A stretch of DNA of 64,000 bases, taken from NCBI RefSeq assembly GCF_005887095.1, contig NZ_PNCI01000042.1:62001-126000 (forward strand), read 5' to 3'. The translations under genes and the position numbers were made by a program. The stretch is from Pseudoalteromonas rubra. Lineage in GTDB: Bacteria > Pseudomonadota > Gammaproteobacteria > Enterobacterales > Alteromonadaceae. Position 1 is the first letter of the stretch, and each line of letters opens with the position of its first letter. Below, one piece after another: positions 9,319 to 17,839 of this stretch. Below the pieces are notes generated by a model. The model saw nothing but the letters and a program-made list of their open reading frames with translations, was not told where the DNA came from and did not search any database.

Positions 9319-9597
9319 ATGTTATTTAGTTCTGCCTTAGGAAAGCACTGGCTTTGTCACCTTTTAACCGTCTCTGGTTTGAGCTGTGTTTTAGCCGGAT
9401 GTGTTGTAATTCAAGAGCAGGTGCCCGGTGCTGCTTTGACACATCGTTATATAGATAACCAAAATGGCATCGACGGGCTGGATAATGTACGACGCCTGCT
9501 GTTCGATGAGTCCCGCAACCTGCTATATGCAGTCAGCGCGGATGATGATGTTCTGGCAGCGTTTCGTGTGGCTGATGACGGATCGATCAAAGGTTGA
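9319..9597 (+). pseudogene. Truncated beta-propeller lipoprotein remnant
   Basis: About 92 residues from an ATG at 9319 that has a strong site (CAGGAGGG) seven bases upstream; a TTG at 9301 lies before that site and is unlikely. The product has a lipoprotein signal (SCVLAGC) and then one blade that looks like a lactonase or YVTN-type propeller repeat (RRLLFDESRNLLYAVSADDDVLAAFRV). It stops after this single blade, whereas intact proteins of this type need six or seven. No continuation is obvious in the other frames downstream. The translation start is intact, so a short lipoprotein may still be made. I read it as a gene broken by deletion. Confidence 0.55.
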
Positions 9598-9928
9598 TTC
9601 AGTCAGGGTGAAAGGAATGTCGAGCGCTGAATTATTTATGCGTGAAAGTGGCGTTATTTCTATAGAGTTGTGTATTTTGAAACAGTTAGACATATTTGCA
9701 ATAAGTTTTAACGCTCACAGAAATGTGTTTAGCAGGTTTTAGTTGAACTTGGTTTCTCTTCCCTGCTAGTCTTGTCAATTGTGACGATTTGAAACTGTAA
9801 AATACTCTTATTATTGAATAATACTGCACTTGCTGACTATGTAATGATGATAGCTATGCTATCCAAGCTAAGTTAGTTACCTCGTCGTCTATCAATTTCA
9901 TGAAATTTGACCACTTTAATTGGGTGAC
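9598..9928. other. Intergenic region upstream of the CadC-like regulator
   Basis: No credible gene and no further blades of the truncated lipoprotein are visible. The AT-rich stretch near 9790-9910 probably contains the promoter of the following regulator, but no convincing -35/-10 pair can be singled out. Confidence 0.4.
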
Positions 9929-12115
9929 ATGTCTTCGTTAACGGATATTAAACTGACTAAACTTGGCACGTTCGTTCTGGATTTGGACGATCAGGTTTTG
10001 TATTGCGATGCTGACGAGGTTGCCATTGAGCCCAAGGTCATGGCGTTGCTGTTGTATCTGTATGAAAATCGGGACAGATATGTGAGCATCGAAGAACTTC
10101 ATCAGCAAGTCTGGTCAGATCGTATTGTCTCTGATACCGCTGTGCGCAGTGCCGTAAAAAAACTCAGGTTGATTCTGGGAGACAGCGATATTGCCAACGC
10201 ACGCTATGTGAAGTCGGTTTCTAAACGGGGTTATAAACTGGTCTGTGAGGTTGCGCCCGTGGATAGTCTCGAGCCAGACGACGTGCCACCCAAAGACATA
10301 CAAATCAATGACGCATTACCCAGAGACACCAGTGATAGTGTAAAAACGCTACCAGCGCCAAGCCTTGATGCTTCTGAATTAACCTCTGAGCCTGATAAAT
10401 CCGCTAGTGACAGATGGTTTGCTACTTGGCTGGCGTTTGCCACGGTGTTGGCGATGGTGGTGGGTTGGGTAAAGTATGATGCAATTAGCACCTTTATCAA
10501 GGAAACTCAGGTGGTGAAGGTGGCCGATTTAGATCAGATTACGTCTTTCAATGGTGAAAAGCTGGATATTTCGGTTTCCAGTGATGGCCGTTACGTTGCT
10601 TTCAGCGGTCGTACATCGATAGAGGACGATCTTCAAGTATATATTTTTGATAGACAAAATGGCACCACCAGGCAGCTGACATATAATGCAGAGAATGTTG
10701 TTAATGTACAGTTTGCTCAGAATGATAAAGTATTAGTGTATACAGATGCTATAGACGGAAACACTGCCTTACGTTTGCTTCCCCTGACCATGGTGGAACC
10801 GGAGCAGGGTCAGATAACCTTGATTGAAGGTGTTGAGTCTATAGGTGACCTTTCACAAGGGCGACACCCTTCAGAAGTGCTGTTTCCCATGATCCCAGCC
10901 GGGGCGGGAGATAGCATGCTTTATGCACTGGATCTGCAGTCTCGCCAATACTCTCGATTATTCACTCTCAGTGAGCCTAATGAGCTCCTTTATCATGCCA
11001 GTATATCTCCTGACCTGCGACAGCTAGCTGTGTTAAAAGAAGGCCAGGGGCATTATCACGTGGTGTTGCTAAACCTCGAAAATAGAGAGGAAACACTGGT
11101 ATATAGCAGGAAGGCACCCATTCGCCACGTGGATTGGAAAAACCTGCAAACCTTATTACTCCTGGGCAGAACAAGTCTTATTCAGCTTGAGCTGGAGTCG
11201 GGGGAAGAAATCAAACTCATTGAGGACAAAGAGACACTGCTACGCTCTATAGATTCGCACAATGGAACCGATATTTTCCTGACTAAACGAGCGTTGACCC
11301 GGGCAAATCGTTTGTATCTGGAGCAATCGCTAGGGGCACAGAAGCAGGTTTTGAATATCATTGATGCGGAGCCTCAGATTGTAAACATGTACTATGATGA
11401 GACCTCTGACACGCATAAATGGGTGTTACTCCTGCAAAATGAGATCTTTACAATAGGTCGGCTGTCACTCGATACACGTAAAGTAGAACCTTATTTGGTT
11501 AGTAAAGAAGTTCTGGAGCTGTTAAGTATTTCTCATGCCGCCAAAGGCATACTGCTGAAGCAAGGGGGCAAATTAGCACTCTTATCTATGGAAGACAGGC
11601 AGGTTGAATACATCACTTCCTCATCAGAAATTACCAGCGATGCTGCGTTTAGTATGGACAACCAGCACATTTACTATGGAGTAAATGTCGCCGGGGAATG
11701 GGAAATACAGCGTTATAGTATCGAGACTAAAATGAGTACTCTACTGCTGCCTGAGTACCGCTCCATTCGCCCGGTTGGCGATGGCTATATAGCAGCTAAA
11801 GCAGCCCCGGGTGATGGCCCGCTTTATTACTTCAGTGATTTGGACAGTGATGCAATTGCCCTTAATCATAAAATCGACTTCAGACACATTTGCCGCTGGT
11901 ATGTCAGAGGGGACCTTGTTATCTGGAGTACGTTTGATACCCGAAAAACTTACCTTCATACACTAAACTGGCGTACCGGTGAATATAGCCAAGACGCACA
12001 TCGTATTTACGCATTTTACCCCACCATATCCACAGATGCTGCAGGCAGTAAGGTCTTAGCCTTATCTGTACAAATAAATGACACTGCTGTTGTCGGAATG
12101 ACAATAAAACACTAA
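9929..12115 (+). CDS. CadC/ToxR-like membrane transcriptional regulator with periplasmic propeller
   Basis: About 728 residues. An N-terminal winged-helix domain of the OmpR/ToxR type (residues about 5-105; IEPKVMALLLYLYENRDRYV, then SVSKRGYKLV at its end) is followed by a Pro/Ser/Asp-rich linker. One membrane helix follows near residues 167-185 (WLAFATVLAMVVGWV), then a large periplasmic part with TolB/PD40-like blades (DISVSSDGRYVAFSGR, SISPDLRQLAVLKEG). Such proteins bind DNA from the membrane and sense envelope signals without phosphorylation. The ATG at 9929 is preferred over a TTG three codons upstream. The gene is followed at 12202 by a small secreted peptide, a plausible target or partner. 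Confidence 0.88.
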   Translation: MSSLTDIKLTKLGTFVLDLDDQVLYCDADEVAIEPKVMALLLYLYENRDRYVSIEELHQQVWSDRIVSDTAVRSAVKKLRLILGDSDIANARYVKSVSKRGYKLVCEVAPVDSLEPDDVPPKDIQINDALPRDTSDSVKTLPAPSLDASELTSEPDKSASDRWFATWLAFATVLAMVVGWVKYDAISTFIKETQVVKVADLDQITSFNGEKLDISVSSDGRYVAFSGRTSIEDDLQVYIFDRQNGTTRQLTYNAENVVNVQFAQNDKVLVYTDAIDGNTALRLLPLTMVEPEQGQITLIEGVESIGDLSQGRHPSEVLFPMIPAGAGDSMLYALDLQSRQYSRLFTLSEPNELLYHASISPDLRQLAVLKEGQGHYHVVLLNLENREETLVYSRKAPIRHVDWKNLQTLLLLGRTSLIQLELESGEEIKLIEDKETLLRSIDSHNGTDIFLTKRALTRANRLYLEQSLGAQKQVLNIIDAEPQIVNMYYDETSDTHKWVLLLQNEIFTIGRLSLDTRKVEPYLVSKEVLELLSISHAAKGILLKQGGKLALLSMEDRQVEYITSSSEITSDAAFSMDNQHIYYGVNVAGEWEIQRYSIETKMSTLLLPEYRSIRPVGDGYIAAKAAPGDGPLYYFSDLDSDAIALNHKIDFRHICRWYVRGDLVIWSTFDTRKTYLHTLNWRTGEYSQDAHRIYAFYPTISTDAAGSKVLALSVQINDTAVVGMTIKH

Positions 12116-12129
12116 CATAGATCCCTGAA

Positions 12130-12163
12130 AGAGGTCCCTCAATAATAACTTTTATTGGCCTCT
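12130..12163 (+). terminator. Hairpin after the CadC-like gene
   Basis: AGAGG/CCTCT and CAATAA/TTATTG pair in a two-part stem, followed by TGTTTGT. It may be a weak terminator or an attenuator before the peptide gene. Confidence 0.4.
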
Positions 12164-12201
12164 GTTTGTACTTTACCCAATCAAATAAAAGGATCATCAT
12201 T

Positions 12202-12369
12202 TTGAATAAAGTAATTAAAAGCATTGCCTATGCATTGACTGTGGTATGTGTATCAATGACATCGTCGACCGCCGTTGCTTCCAGGGAAGATCATATTGGC
12301 CCAGTAAAAGACTGTAAAAGCGCGACTGTTTGTGAGTGGCCCTGGGATTTGTTTAATACGAAGAGATAG
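12202..12369 (+). CDS. Small secreted peptide with TTG start, unknown function
   Basis: 55 residues. The TTG at 12202 has an AAAGGA site nine bases upstream. This start gives a typical Sec signal peptide (positively charged start, then IAYALTVVCVSM and a cleavage region STAVAS). The mature part is about 28 residues, holds two cysteines (DCKSATVC, which could form a disulfide) and ends in a Trp-rich tail (EWPWDLFNTKR). A strong intrinsic terminator follows at 12399-12431, supporting an independent transcript. It sits directly after a CadC-like regulator. No family is recognised; a periplasmic signal for the regulator's propeller domain is one idea, an antimicrobial-like peptide another. Confidence 0.6.
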   Translation: MNKVIKSIAYALTVVCVSMTSSTAVASREDHIGPVKDCKSATVCEWPWDLFNTKR

Positions 12370-12398
12370 TGTTGTTATTTTTTTTAAATAAATAATTA

Positions 12399-12431
12399 AA
12401 ATAAGTCTTTGATAAAAAGGCTTATTTTTTT
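12399..12431 (+). terminator. Intrinsic terminator of the small peptide gene
   Basis: AAATAAGTC pairs with GGCTTATTT (one T-G wobble) around an 11-base loop and is followed by an unbroken T-run. This is a good rho-independent terminator for the plus-strand transcript. Confidence 0.8.
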
Positions 12432-12458
12432 GGTTATAAAAAAGAGATGTAACAGTTG

Positions 12459-12487
12459 TTTCGAAACTTGAGATAAATTTTTATAGT
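12459..12487 (+). promoter_or_regulatory. Candidate promoter of the CsrB-like RNA
   Basis: A -10-like TATAGT (12482-12487) lies 17 bases after a poor -35 (TTTCGA), as in activator-dependent promoters. A GTTTCGAAAC palindrome (12458-12467) and a TGTAAC half-site (12448-12453), loosely like a GacA box, lie just upstream. The predicted start near 12493 falls at the beginning of the first stable hairpin. Confidence 0.35.
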
Positions 12488-12492
12488 TTTAA

Positions 12493-13111
12493 CCGAGTTA
12501 ACAACAACCGGACAAGGATTGATGAATGGTTGTAACTTAGTCGGTAATCTGGCGCAGTTTGCCAGCGCAACCAAGGGAGGTAAGCGAATTACGGACAATA
12601 CTTCTTGCAAGGAAAGGAAGAAGTAAGTACCAGGCCCTGAAGGAGCGATAAAGGAATGCCTGGTGTTAGCTCAGAATGTACCGCAGAATTATTTAGTGGT
12701 TAATTCGGGTACGTTTGTTGCATATAGTGCAACTTGCAGGTGGTGCAATAACAATAATAATAAACAGATCTGGACCAACACAAGGAGAGCAACAGGAATA
12801 GTGTTGGAAGCATAGGGTGAATGCCTGCCACCCGTTGTTATGCGTCCCAGATGTTCACAAGGAAAGGTCGATGATGATCAAGGAGTGAGTTCCAGCGATG
12901 CAGTGGTCCTACTGCTGCTGCATCGCTGGTTAGATTCATCAATACCATTCACAGGATACCCGTGCTGTAATAGGATGATCGTATTCCGTACTAAATAATA
13001 ATAACAATAACTATGTCACCCCTAGATATAGGGCCGCAGAGATAACAAGTCGTCACAGCTACATTGTCAATGCACACCATTATTGGCAGTTATCTTTCGG
13101 CCCTATTTTTT
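12493..13111 (+). ncRNA. Candidate CsrB/RsmB-type CsrA-sequestering RNA
   Basis: About 620 bases without a coding frame, between two terminators. The plus strand folds into successive hairpins: CAACC/GGTTG (12496-12535), CTGGC/GCCAG, ACTTCTT/AAGAAGT (12600-12624), ACCAGGC/GCCTGGT (about 12629-12665), GTACC..GAATTA/TAATTC..GGTAC, GTTGCA/TGCAAC, and a junction closed by ATCTGG/CCAGAT (12768-12852). Most single-stranded loops carry AAGGA, AGGA or ACAGGA; I count about 11 A-N-GGA-like motifs and about 16 GGA in all. GGA in hairpin loops is the known binding signature of CsrA/RsmA, and sRNAs of the CsrB family have this layout. It is longer than the 350-450 bases usual for CsrB. The family assignment is inference from this pattern, not from an alignment. 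Confidence 0.65.
13028..13111 (+). terminator. Terminator of the CsrB-like RNA
   Basis: ATAGGGCCG (13028-13036) plus AGATAAC (13040-13046) pair with GTTATCT (13089-13095) plus CGGCCCTAT (13098-13106), followed by a T-run at 13106-13111. The loop of about 42 bases is large. The T-run overlaps the last codons of the convergent HD-GYP gene. Confidence 0.65.
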
Positions 13112-14755
13112 CTCATATCCGGGGATCTTTTCGTGTATCACTTCATCGATTTGCTCTGGCTTTAGAAATTGCTGCGCGTACTTTAGGTAGACCCGCGAGT
13201 TGACAAATACATCGAATAAATCGGGATCTATATGATCTCCGAGCTTCATTTTCCCCATGATAAATAGGCATTCACTGAGCTTTTTGGCATCTTTGTAGGG
13301 GCGATCTGCCGCCGTAAGCGCCTCAAAAATATCAGCTATCGCCATGATGCGAGCCGGAACGGACATCTGCTCACGGGTTAGCCCCCTTGGGTAGCCTGTG
13401 CCATCCATTTTTTCATGATGACCTCCGGCAAATTCCGGGACACGACGCAAATGTTTAGGAAAGGGCAATGCTTCTAACATTTCCAGTGTGATGTCCATAT
13501 GACGATTAATGATCTGCCTTTCTTCTGTGGTCAAAGTGCCGCGCGCAATACTGAGGTTATACACCTCATTTTCGCTGAGTAAGGAGTGTATGTCGGTGCC
13601 TATCCTGACTTTAGTTTGCTCTGCAATCTGCTTAACACGCTGTTGATCTTCTTCACGCATAAACTCACCGCCGATATTGGCGTGACGCAAAAATTGACGG
13701 TCTTGCTCTAATTGCGCCAGTTTCTCGTCCAGTTCCGCGCTCAGGTGACACACCTGTGCCTCATCCCCACCGCGTTCAAAGCGCAAAATACGTTTGGTGT
13801 AGTCAAGCTCGAGATCGCGCTTTGCAATTTCTATCCGGGCATCTACGAGCGCAATACGGTCATGGACGGACTCTAATTTTGTGGCTTTATCCATGACATA
13901 TTCAGGGATGGCGATTTTGCCACAGTCATGCAGCCACCCGGCCAATGACAGCTCGGCGCGATCGGCCTCCGTCATGGAAAAATCTGCCATTGGGCCTGAC
14001 TGCGTTTCATGAACCGCCTCTGCAATCATCATGGTAAGTTCAGGAACCCGTCGGCAGTGTCCGCCGGTATAAGGGGACTTTTCATCAATGGCTTTTGCAA
14101 TCAAGCGGGTAAATGCCTGGAACAGGATTTCCATGCCATCAATTAACTGTCGGTTAGTCAATGCAACGGCAGCGAGTGCTCCGATTGAACAGATCATGTC
14201 GGTCTGTTGGGCAGAGAAAGGCACAATCTCTCCTTTGCTATGCGGGTTGATCAGTTGCAGCACACCATTGAGTTCATTTTCGTGATTGAGCAGTGGAATT
14301 GTGAGTACTGATTGTGTGTGGTAGCCCGTTTTTGCATCCATGGCTCGCGCCGCAGATAAGTCGTACTCACTACACTGATAGACATCATCAATGCGGATCA
14401 CCTCCCGTTTTGCTGCTGCCAGTGCTACCAGAGCACTCTCGTTACACTGACCGTTCTCGAGATAAATGGGTATAGGCGCAAATGGGATAGGTTGATTCGA
14501 TGTACCACCCATATGAAGATCCAATGGCCCGTTGATGAGCGTGGCGAAGTGCAGCTGCATATCTTCAGACACTGAGTATATCGTGCCACCGTCTGTGGCG
14601 TTCAGCTCCATGGCGGATAGCAGGATGTTTTCAAGTAGCCTGTTGGTGTCGTGTTCTGATGCCAGTTCAATGGCTAGCTTAAGCAAATGTTGTAACGCCA
14701 CCTGTGAGCCTGCCTGCTCGAACTTATTTGCAATGTTTCGAATATGCTGTTCCAT
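13103..14755 (-). CDS. GAF domain HD-GYP phosphodiesterase (c-di-GMP)
   Basis: 550 residues: a GAF sensor domain (about 20-205), then an HD-GYP domain with His276-Asp277 (LHDCGK), HHE at 446-448 and the hallmark DGTGYPRGL at 451-459. HD-GYP enzymes hydrolyse cyclic di-GMP to pGpG or GMP and need a metal site built from these residues, all of which are present. A stretch of about 110 mostly helical, charged residues (about 293-405) is inserted between the HD and GYP parts, larger than in typical members. It is the last gene of a six-gene minus-strand operon, 10 bp after the adenylate cyclase. The start has GCAGGTAAGTT before ATG. Its end overlaps the terminator of the convergent CsrB-like RNA. 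Confidence 0.9.
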   Translation of the reverse strand: MEQHIRNIANKFEQAGSQVALQHLLKLAIELASEHDTNRLLENILLSAMELNATDGGTIYSVSEDMQLHFATLINGPLDLHMGGTSNQPIPFAPIPIYLENGQCNESALVALAAAKREVIRIDDVYQCSEYDLSAARAMDAKTGYHTQSVLTIPLLNHENELNGVLQLINPHSKGEIVPFSAQQTDMICSIGALAAVALTNRQLIDGMEILFQAFTRLIAKAIDEKSPYTGGHCRRVPELTMMIAEAVHETQSGPMADFSMTEADRAELSLAGWLHDCGKIAIPEYVMDKATKLESVHDRIALVDARIEIAKRDLELDYTKRILRFERGGDEAQVCHLSAELDEKLAQLEQDRQFLRHANIGGEFMREEDQQRVKQIAEQTKVRIGTDIHSLLSENEVYNLSIARGTLTTEERQIINRHMDITLEMLEALPFPKHLRRVPEFAGGHHEKMDGTGYPRGLTREQMSVPARIMAIADIFEALTAADRPYKDAKKLSECLFIMGKMKLGDHIDPDLFDVFVNSRVYLKYAQQFLKPEQIDEVIHEKIPGYEKK

Positions 14756-14765
14756 AACTTACCTG

Positions 14766-16991
14766 CTATTTCGATGTATGGGTGTAGCTGCCATCCCACT
14801 CTTCACCGGGCGGTTGCGCCTGTAATGTCAGGATGCGCTCGTACATTAGCGCATAGATTTTTCGCTCTGGTGACAGCTCTTTAAGTTTAGTAAAAGCTGC
14901 CAGTGCCTGCTGCCATTGTTGTGATAAATAAAGTGCCCAGGCTTGTTGATGTGTCTCTAATTCATTGCGCTGTGCTGGGGTCAGTGCATCGCTGCTACAT
15001 ATGGGCTCGTACACAGTGACGGCTTGGTTTTTACCTTTTACTTTCACCTTGTCGATAGGGCGGCAAACGAGCCCGGGACACTGTGCGTGTGTGGTTTCAT
15101 TAATTAATATGCCGACTCCATAGTATTTCGTCAGGCCTTCAAGACGTGAGCCCAGGTTCACGGCATCACCCAGCACAGTATAAGCGCGGCGATACTCCGA
15201 GCCCATGTCGCCCACGTTCATGTCTCCGGTATTGAGCCCAATACCAATTTTAAAAGGCGGTAATGATTGTTGGCGCATTGGTTCTTGTAGTGCATCCACC
15301 TGATCTTGCATGGCCATGGCACAGCGCACAGCAAGCTCCGGATGTTGCTCAACGGGTAAGGGGGCGTTCCAGAATGCCATCACCATGTCCCCGACATATT
15401 TGTCTATGGTGCCCTGGTGTTCAAAAATAATGCGTGTAATGGGTGAAAAGTATTGGTTGAGGTAGGACTTGAGTCGGCCTGCATCTAACGACTCAGAGAT
15501 AGTGGTAAAGGATCGAATATCGGCAAACAGCACAGTAATATCACGTTTTTCACCCTCCATGGACACACTATCCGGGTTGTCCAGCATTGCCTGTATATGG
15601 GCCGGTGGGACATATTGGTCGAAAATCGATTTTATTTGCAGTCGCTCTTTGTGTTCGCGGACGAAGCCCAGGCTGCCCAGGATCATGGCCTGGCTGATCA
15701 ACATGGATAGTACAGCAACCTGTGGCAAATCCAGCCGCAATTCGACCCATAAATAGACACTGAGTGTAACAAATAACCCACACAGACACAGAGTAAATAC
15801 TGCGATCCCCAAGACTTCAAGCCGAGGCAAAATAACCACACAGAGTAACCCTGAGAGCAATAACAACATTATGACAGCCCCATCCATCCAGTTTGGTCGG
15901 CTGGGTAACAGCTCAGGGAATACCAGTCCTTCGAGTACATTGGCGTGCACTTCCACACCTGGGTACTGGACGCCGACTGGTGTGGTCCGTAAGTCGGCAT
16001 GACCGACCGCCGATGTACCAACAAACACAATTGCCTGATCAAATAGTTGAGGGTCAATATTGCCACTCAATACGTCAGAAGCAGACACATAGGGAAAACT
16101 GAAGGCGGGGCCCCTGTAGGGAACATTAACCCGGCCGTAATCATCGGTTGGGATCAGCTGGGTTCCGAGGCGGATCCCTTCTACACTATGCCCTTCACCA
16201 AACGGTTTGGCGACCACTTCTACGTGTTCGGCCATGGTGTAGAGTCGGGCAGCTTCCAGCGCCAGTGCTGGATAAAGCTGACCCTGGTGTTTAGCCAGTA
16301 ACATGGAATTACGAATAAAGCCGTCGCTGTCCGGGGCACTATTGATAAAGCCGCTTCCCGGGCTTTGCTGTTGCAGATCTGGTACGTTGGCAACGTGGCC
16401 GGCAAAGGCCGGAACTGGCAATGCGGTGGCTGGCACTGCGCTGAAAAAAATCGTTTCCGGCAAGGTGCCGACCTGGATCTCCGGCTGGTGCTCAAATAAC
16501 AGTCCCAGTACGGTATCAGTATCCTGCAAGCGAGCAGAGAATGCACTATCGGCATCTATGGTGGGTGCCAGAGTTTGCAGTGTCTGAGACACCGCCGGTA
16601 AAGTGTCTGTAAGGTGACTGAGCACTTGCTGTGCGGGGTTGAGTTCTGGTTCTGAAAACAGGATATCGTAGGCGATAACCGCCACACCAGCATCTGCCAG
16701 TTGAGACTGTAAGCGTGCCATAACATGGCGACTCCAGGGAAAGCGGCCGACTTGTTTCAGACTGGGTTCATCGATATCGACAATCACAATAGGCAGAAAA
16801 GAGCGTGATTGCAAAGAGAGTGTTGATTTAAGGCGCAGGTCATAACCCAGGCCTTCGAGTCGTTTAAAGGCATCGCCATAGGGAGAAGCGGGGGACAGGG
16901 TTAACAGCTGTAAAGCCATAAACAACACAACCAAGAAGCAACCGCACACCCACTGCTGATAGTATTTGCGCCATAGTTGCGTGAGGCTCAT
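14766..16991 (-). CDS. CHASE2-domain adenylate cyclase (class IIIb)
   Basis: 741 residues. After one membrane helix (about 15-32) comes a periplasmic CHASE2 domain (about 40-335), then three closely spaced helices (about 370-440) and a class III cyclase domain (about 480-640). Metal-binding Asp491 (FADIRSFT) and Asp535 (KYVGDMVMAFW) are present, as are base-recognising Lys531 with Thr605 (YTVLGDAVN) and transition-state Asn612 and Arg616. The Lys/Thr pair is that of class IIIb adenylate cyclases, so cAMP is the predicted product. Its ATG overlaps the stop of the metallo-hydrolase by four bases, showing translational coupling. It probably reports an envelope state linked to the upstream FecR and surface lipoprotein genes. 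Confidence 0.9.
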   Translation of the reverse strand: MSLTQLWRKYYQQWVCGCFLVVLFMALQLLTLSPASPYGDAFKRLEGLGYDLRLKSTLSLQSRSFLPIVIVDIDEPSLKQVGRFPWSRHVMARLQSQLADAGVAVIAYDILFSEPELNPAQQVLSHLTDTLPAVSQTLQTLAPTIDADSAFSARLQDTDTVLGLLFEHQPEIQVGTLPETIFFSAVPATALPVPAFAGHVANVPDLQQQSPGSGFINSAPDSDGFIRNSMLLAKHQGQLYPALALEAARLYTMAEHVEVVAKPFGEGHSVEGIRLGTQLIPTDDYGRVNVPYRGPAFSFPYVSASDVLSGNIDPQLFDQAIVFVGTSAVGHADLRTTPVGVQYPGVEVHANVLEGLVFPELLPSRPNWMDGAVIMLLLLSGLLCVVILPRLEVLGIAVFTLCLCGLFVTLSVYLWVELRLDLPQVAVLSMLISQAMILGSLGFVREHKERLQIKSIFDQYVPPAHIQAMLDNPDSVSMEGEKRDITVLFADIRSFTTISESLDAGRLKSYLNQYFSPITRIIFEHQGTIDKYVGDMVMAFWNAPLPVEQHPELAVRCAMAMQDQVDALQEPMRQQSLPPFKIGIGLNTGDMNVGDMGSEYRRAYTVLGDAVNLGSRLEGLTKYYGVGILINETTHAQCPGLVCRPIDKVKVKGKNQAVTVYEPICSSDALTPAQRNELETHQQAWALYLSQQWQQALAAFTKLKELSPERKIYALMYERILTLQAQPPGEEWDGSYTHTSK

Positions 16992-17806
16992 GGGAGTGTG
17001 AGTCCTTCTCTGGCCAGAATGGTCGCAAATGACCAGTTCTGGCTTTTGATATCTGCGGCTATCTGGTCCAGTTCTGCATCGCTGCGGTCTGGATCATGGC
17101 TTATCAGTACCAGGTGCTTTACTGCTCCTTGATCTGCCAGCAGCAGGGCGTCTTTAATCAGTGAATGCCCCCAGCCATGTTTTAATGGATAATCATCCGG
17201 AATAAACTGGCCATCATGGATCAGGTAATCAGCTCCTTTTACAAAATCCACCCATTGCTGAAACGAGGTAACAGGCAAACCCGGTGGGTTAAGCTCATTG
17301 TCTGTGGCATACACAATGTCCATACCATCTGCACGAATGCGATAGGCGCTGCCACCACCTGGGTGGTTCATGGCGCAGCGTTGAATGTCGAAGTCCTCGT
17401 ACTGCCAATGGTCTTGAGTTTGCGGAGTCACTCGAATATCTGCCGCTAAAGATGTATGTGGCACAGGAAAATAACTGCCAAACATTTGTTTTAGGATGGC
17501 ATCGGGGGCGTGCTCTTCTGTCACGCCAGGTACTATGGTTATCTGGCGTTTGGCAATATAGGCGGGAATGAAAAAGGGAAAGCCCTGAATATGATCCCAA
17601 TGATTGTGGCTCAGTAATATATAAAATGGCTGGCGGGTATGCATCATTTCCTGGCCCAGTATTCGAAGCCCAGTCCCCGCATCCAGGATCAAGCGCTTTC
17701 CTTCGTCACTCTCAAGGGTTACACATACCGTATTGCCGCCATAGTGCACGGTGGTTGGACCGGGTGTGGGGGTAGACCCCCGCACACCGTAAAACTTTAT
17801 TTTCAT
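16988..17806 (-). CDS. Metallo-beta-lactamase fold hydrolase
   Basis: 272-residue cytoplasmic protein with the metal motif HNHWDH (His67, His69, Asp71, His72) and later metal ligands in MNHPGGG and HDP segments. The family contains phosphodiesterases and nucleases. The N-terminus FYGVRGSTPTPGP is typical of a subgroup often annotated as MBL-fold phosphodiesterase-like proteins. The gene is translationally coupled to an adenylate cyclase (ATGA overlap), so a role in cyclic-nucleotide turnover is attractive, though unproven. It follows the giant lipoprotein gene by 33 bp. AGGGTTAGGT precedes the ATG. Confidence 0.85.
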   Translation of the reverse strand: MKIKFYGVRGSTPTPGPTTVHYGGNTVCVTLESDEGKRLILDAGTGLRILGQEMMHTRQPFYILLSHNHWDHIQGFPFFIPAYIAKRQITIVPGVTEEHAPDAILKQMFGSYFPVPHTSLAADIRVTPQTQDHWQYEDFDIQRCAMNHPGGGSAYRIRADGMDIVYATDNELNPPGLPVTSFQQWVDFVKGADYLIHDGQFIPDDYPLKHGWGHSLIKDALLLADQGAVKHLVLISHDPDRSDAELDQIAADIKSQNWSFATILAREGLTLP

Positions 17807-17839
17807 ACCTAACCCTTTGGTGATGGATATTGATTACCA

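Noticed and set aside
12493-13111. Group II intron, riboswitch or phage-type large RNA
   Set aside because: No domain V-like element, no reverse transcriptase, no downstream gene in the right orientation to control, and no prophage genes. The repeated GGA loops fit a CsrA-binding RNA better.
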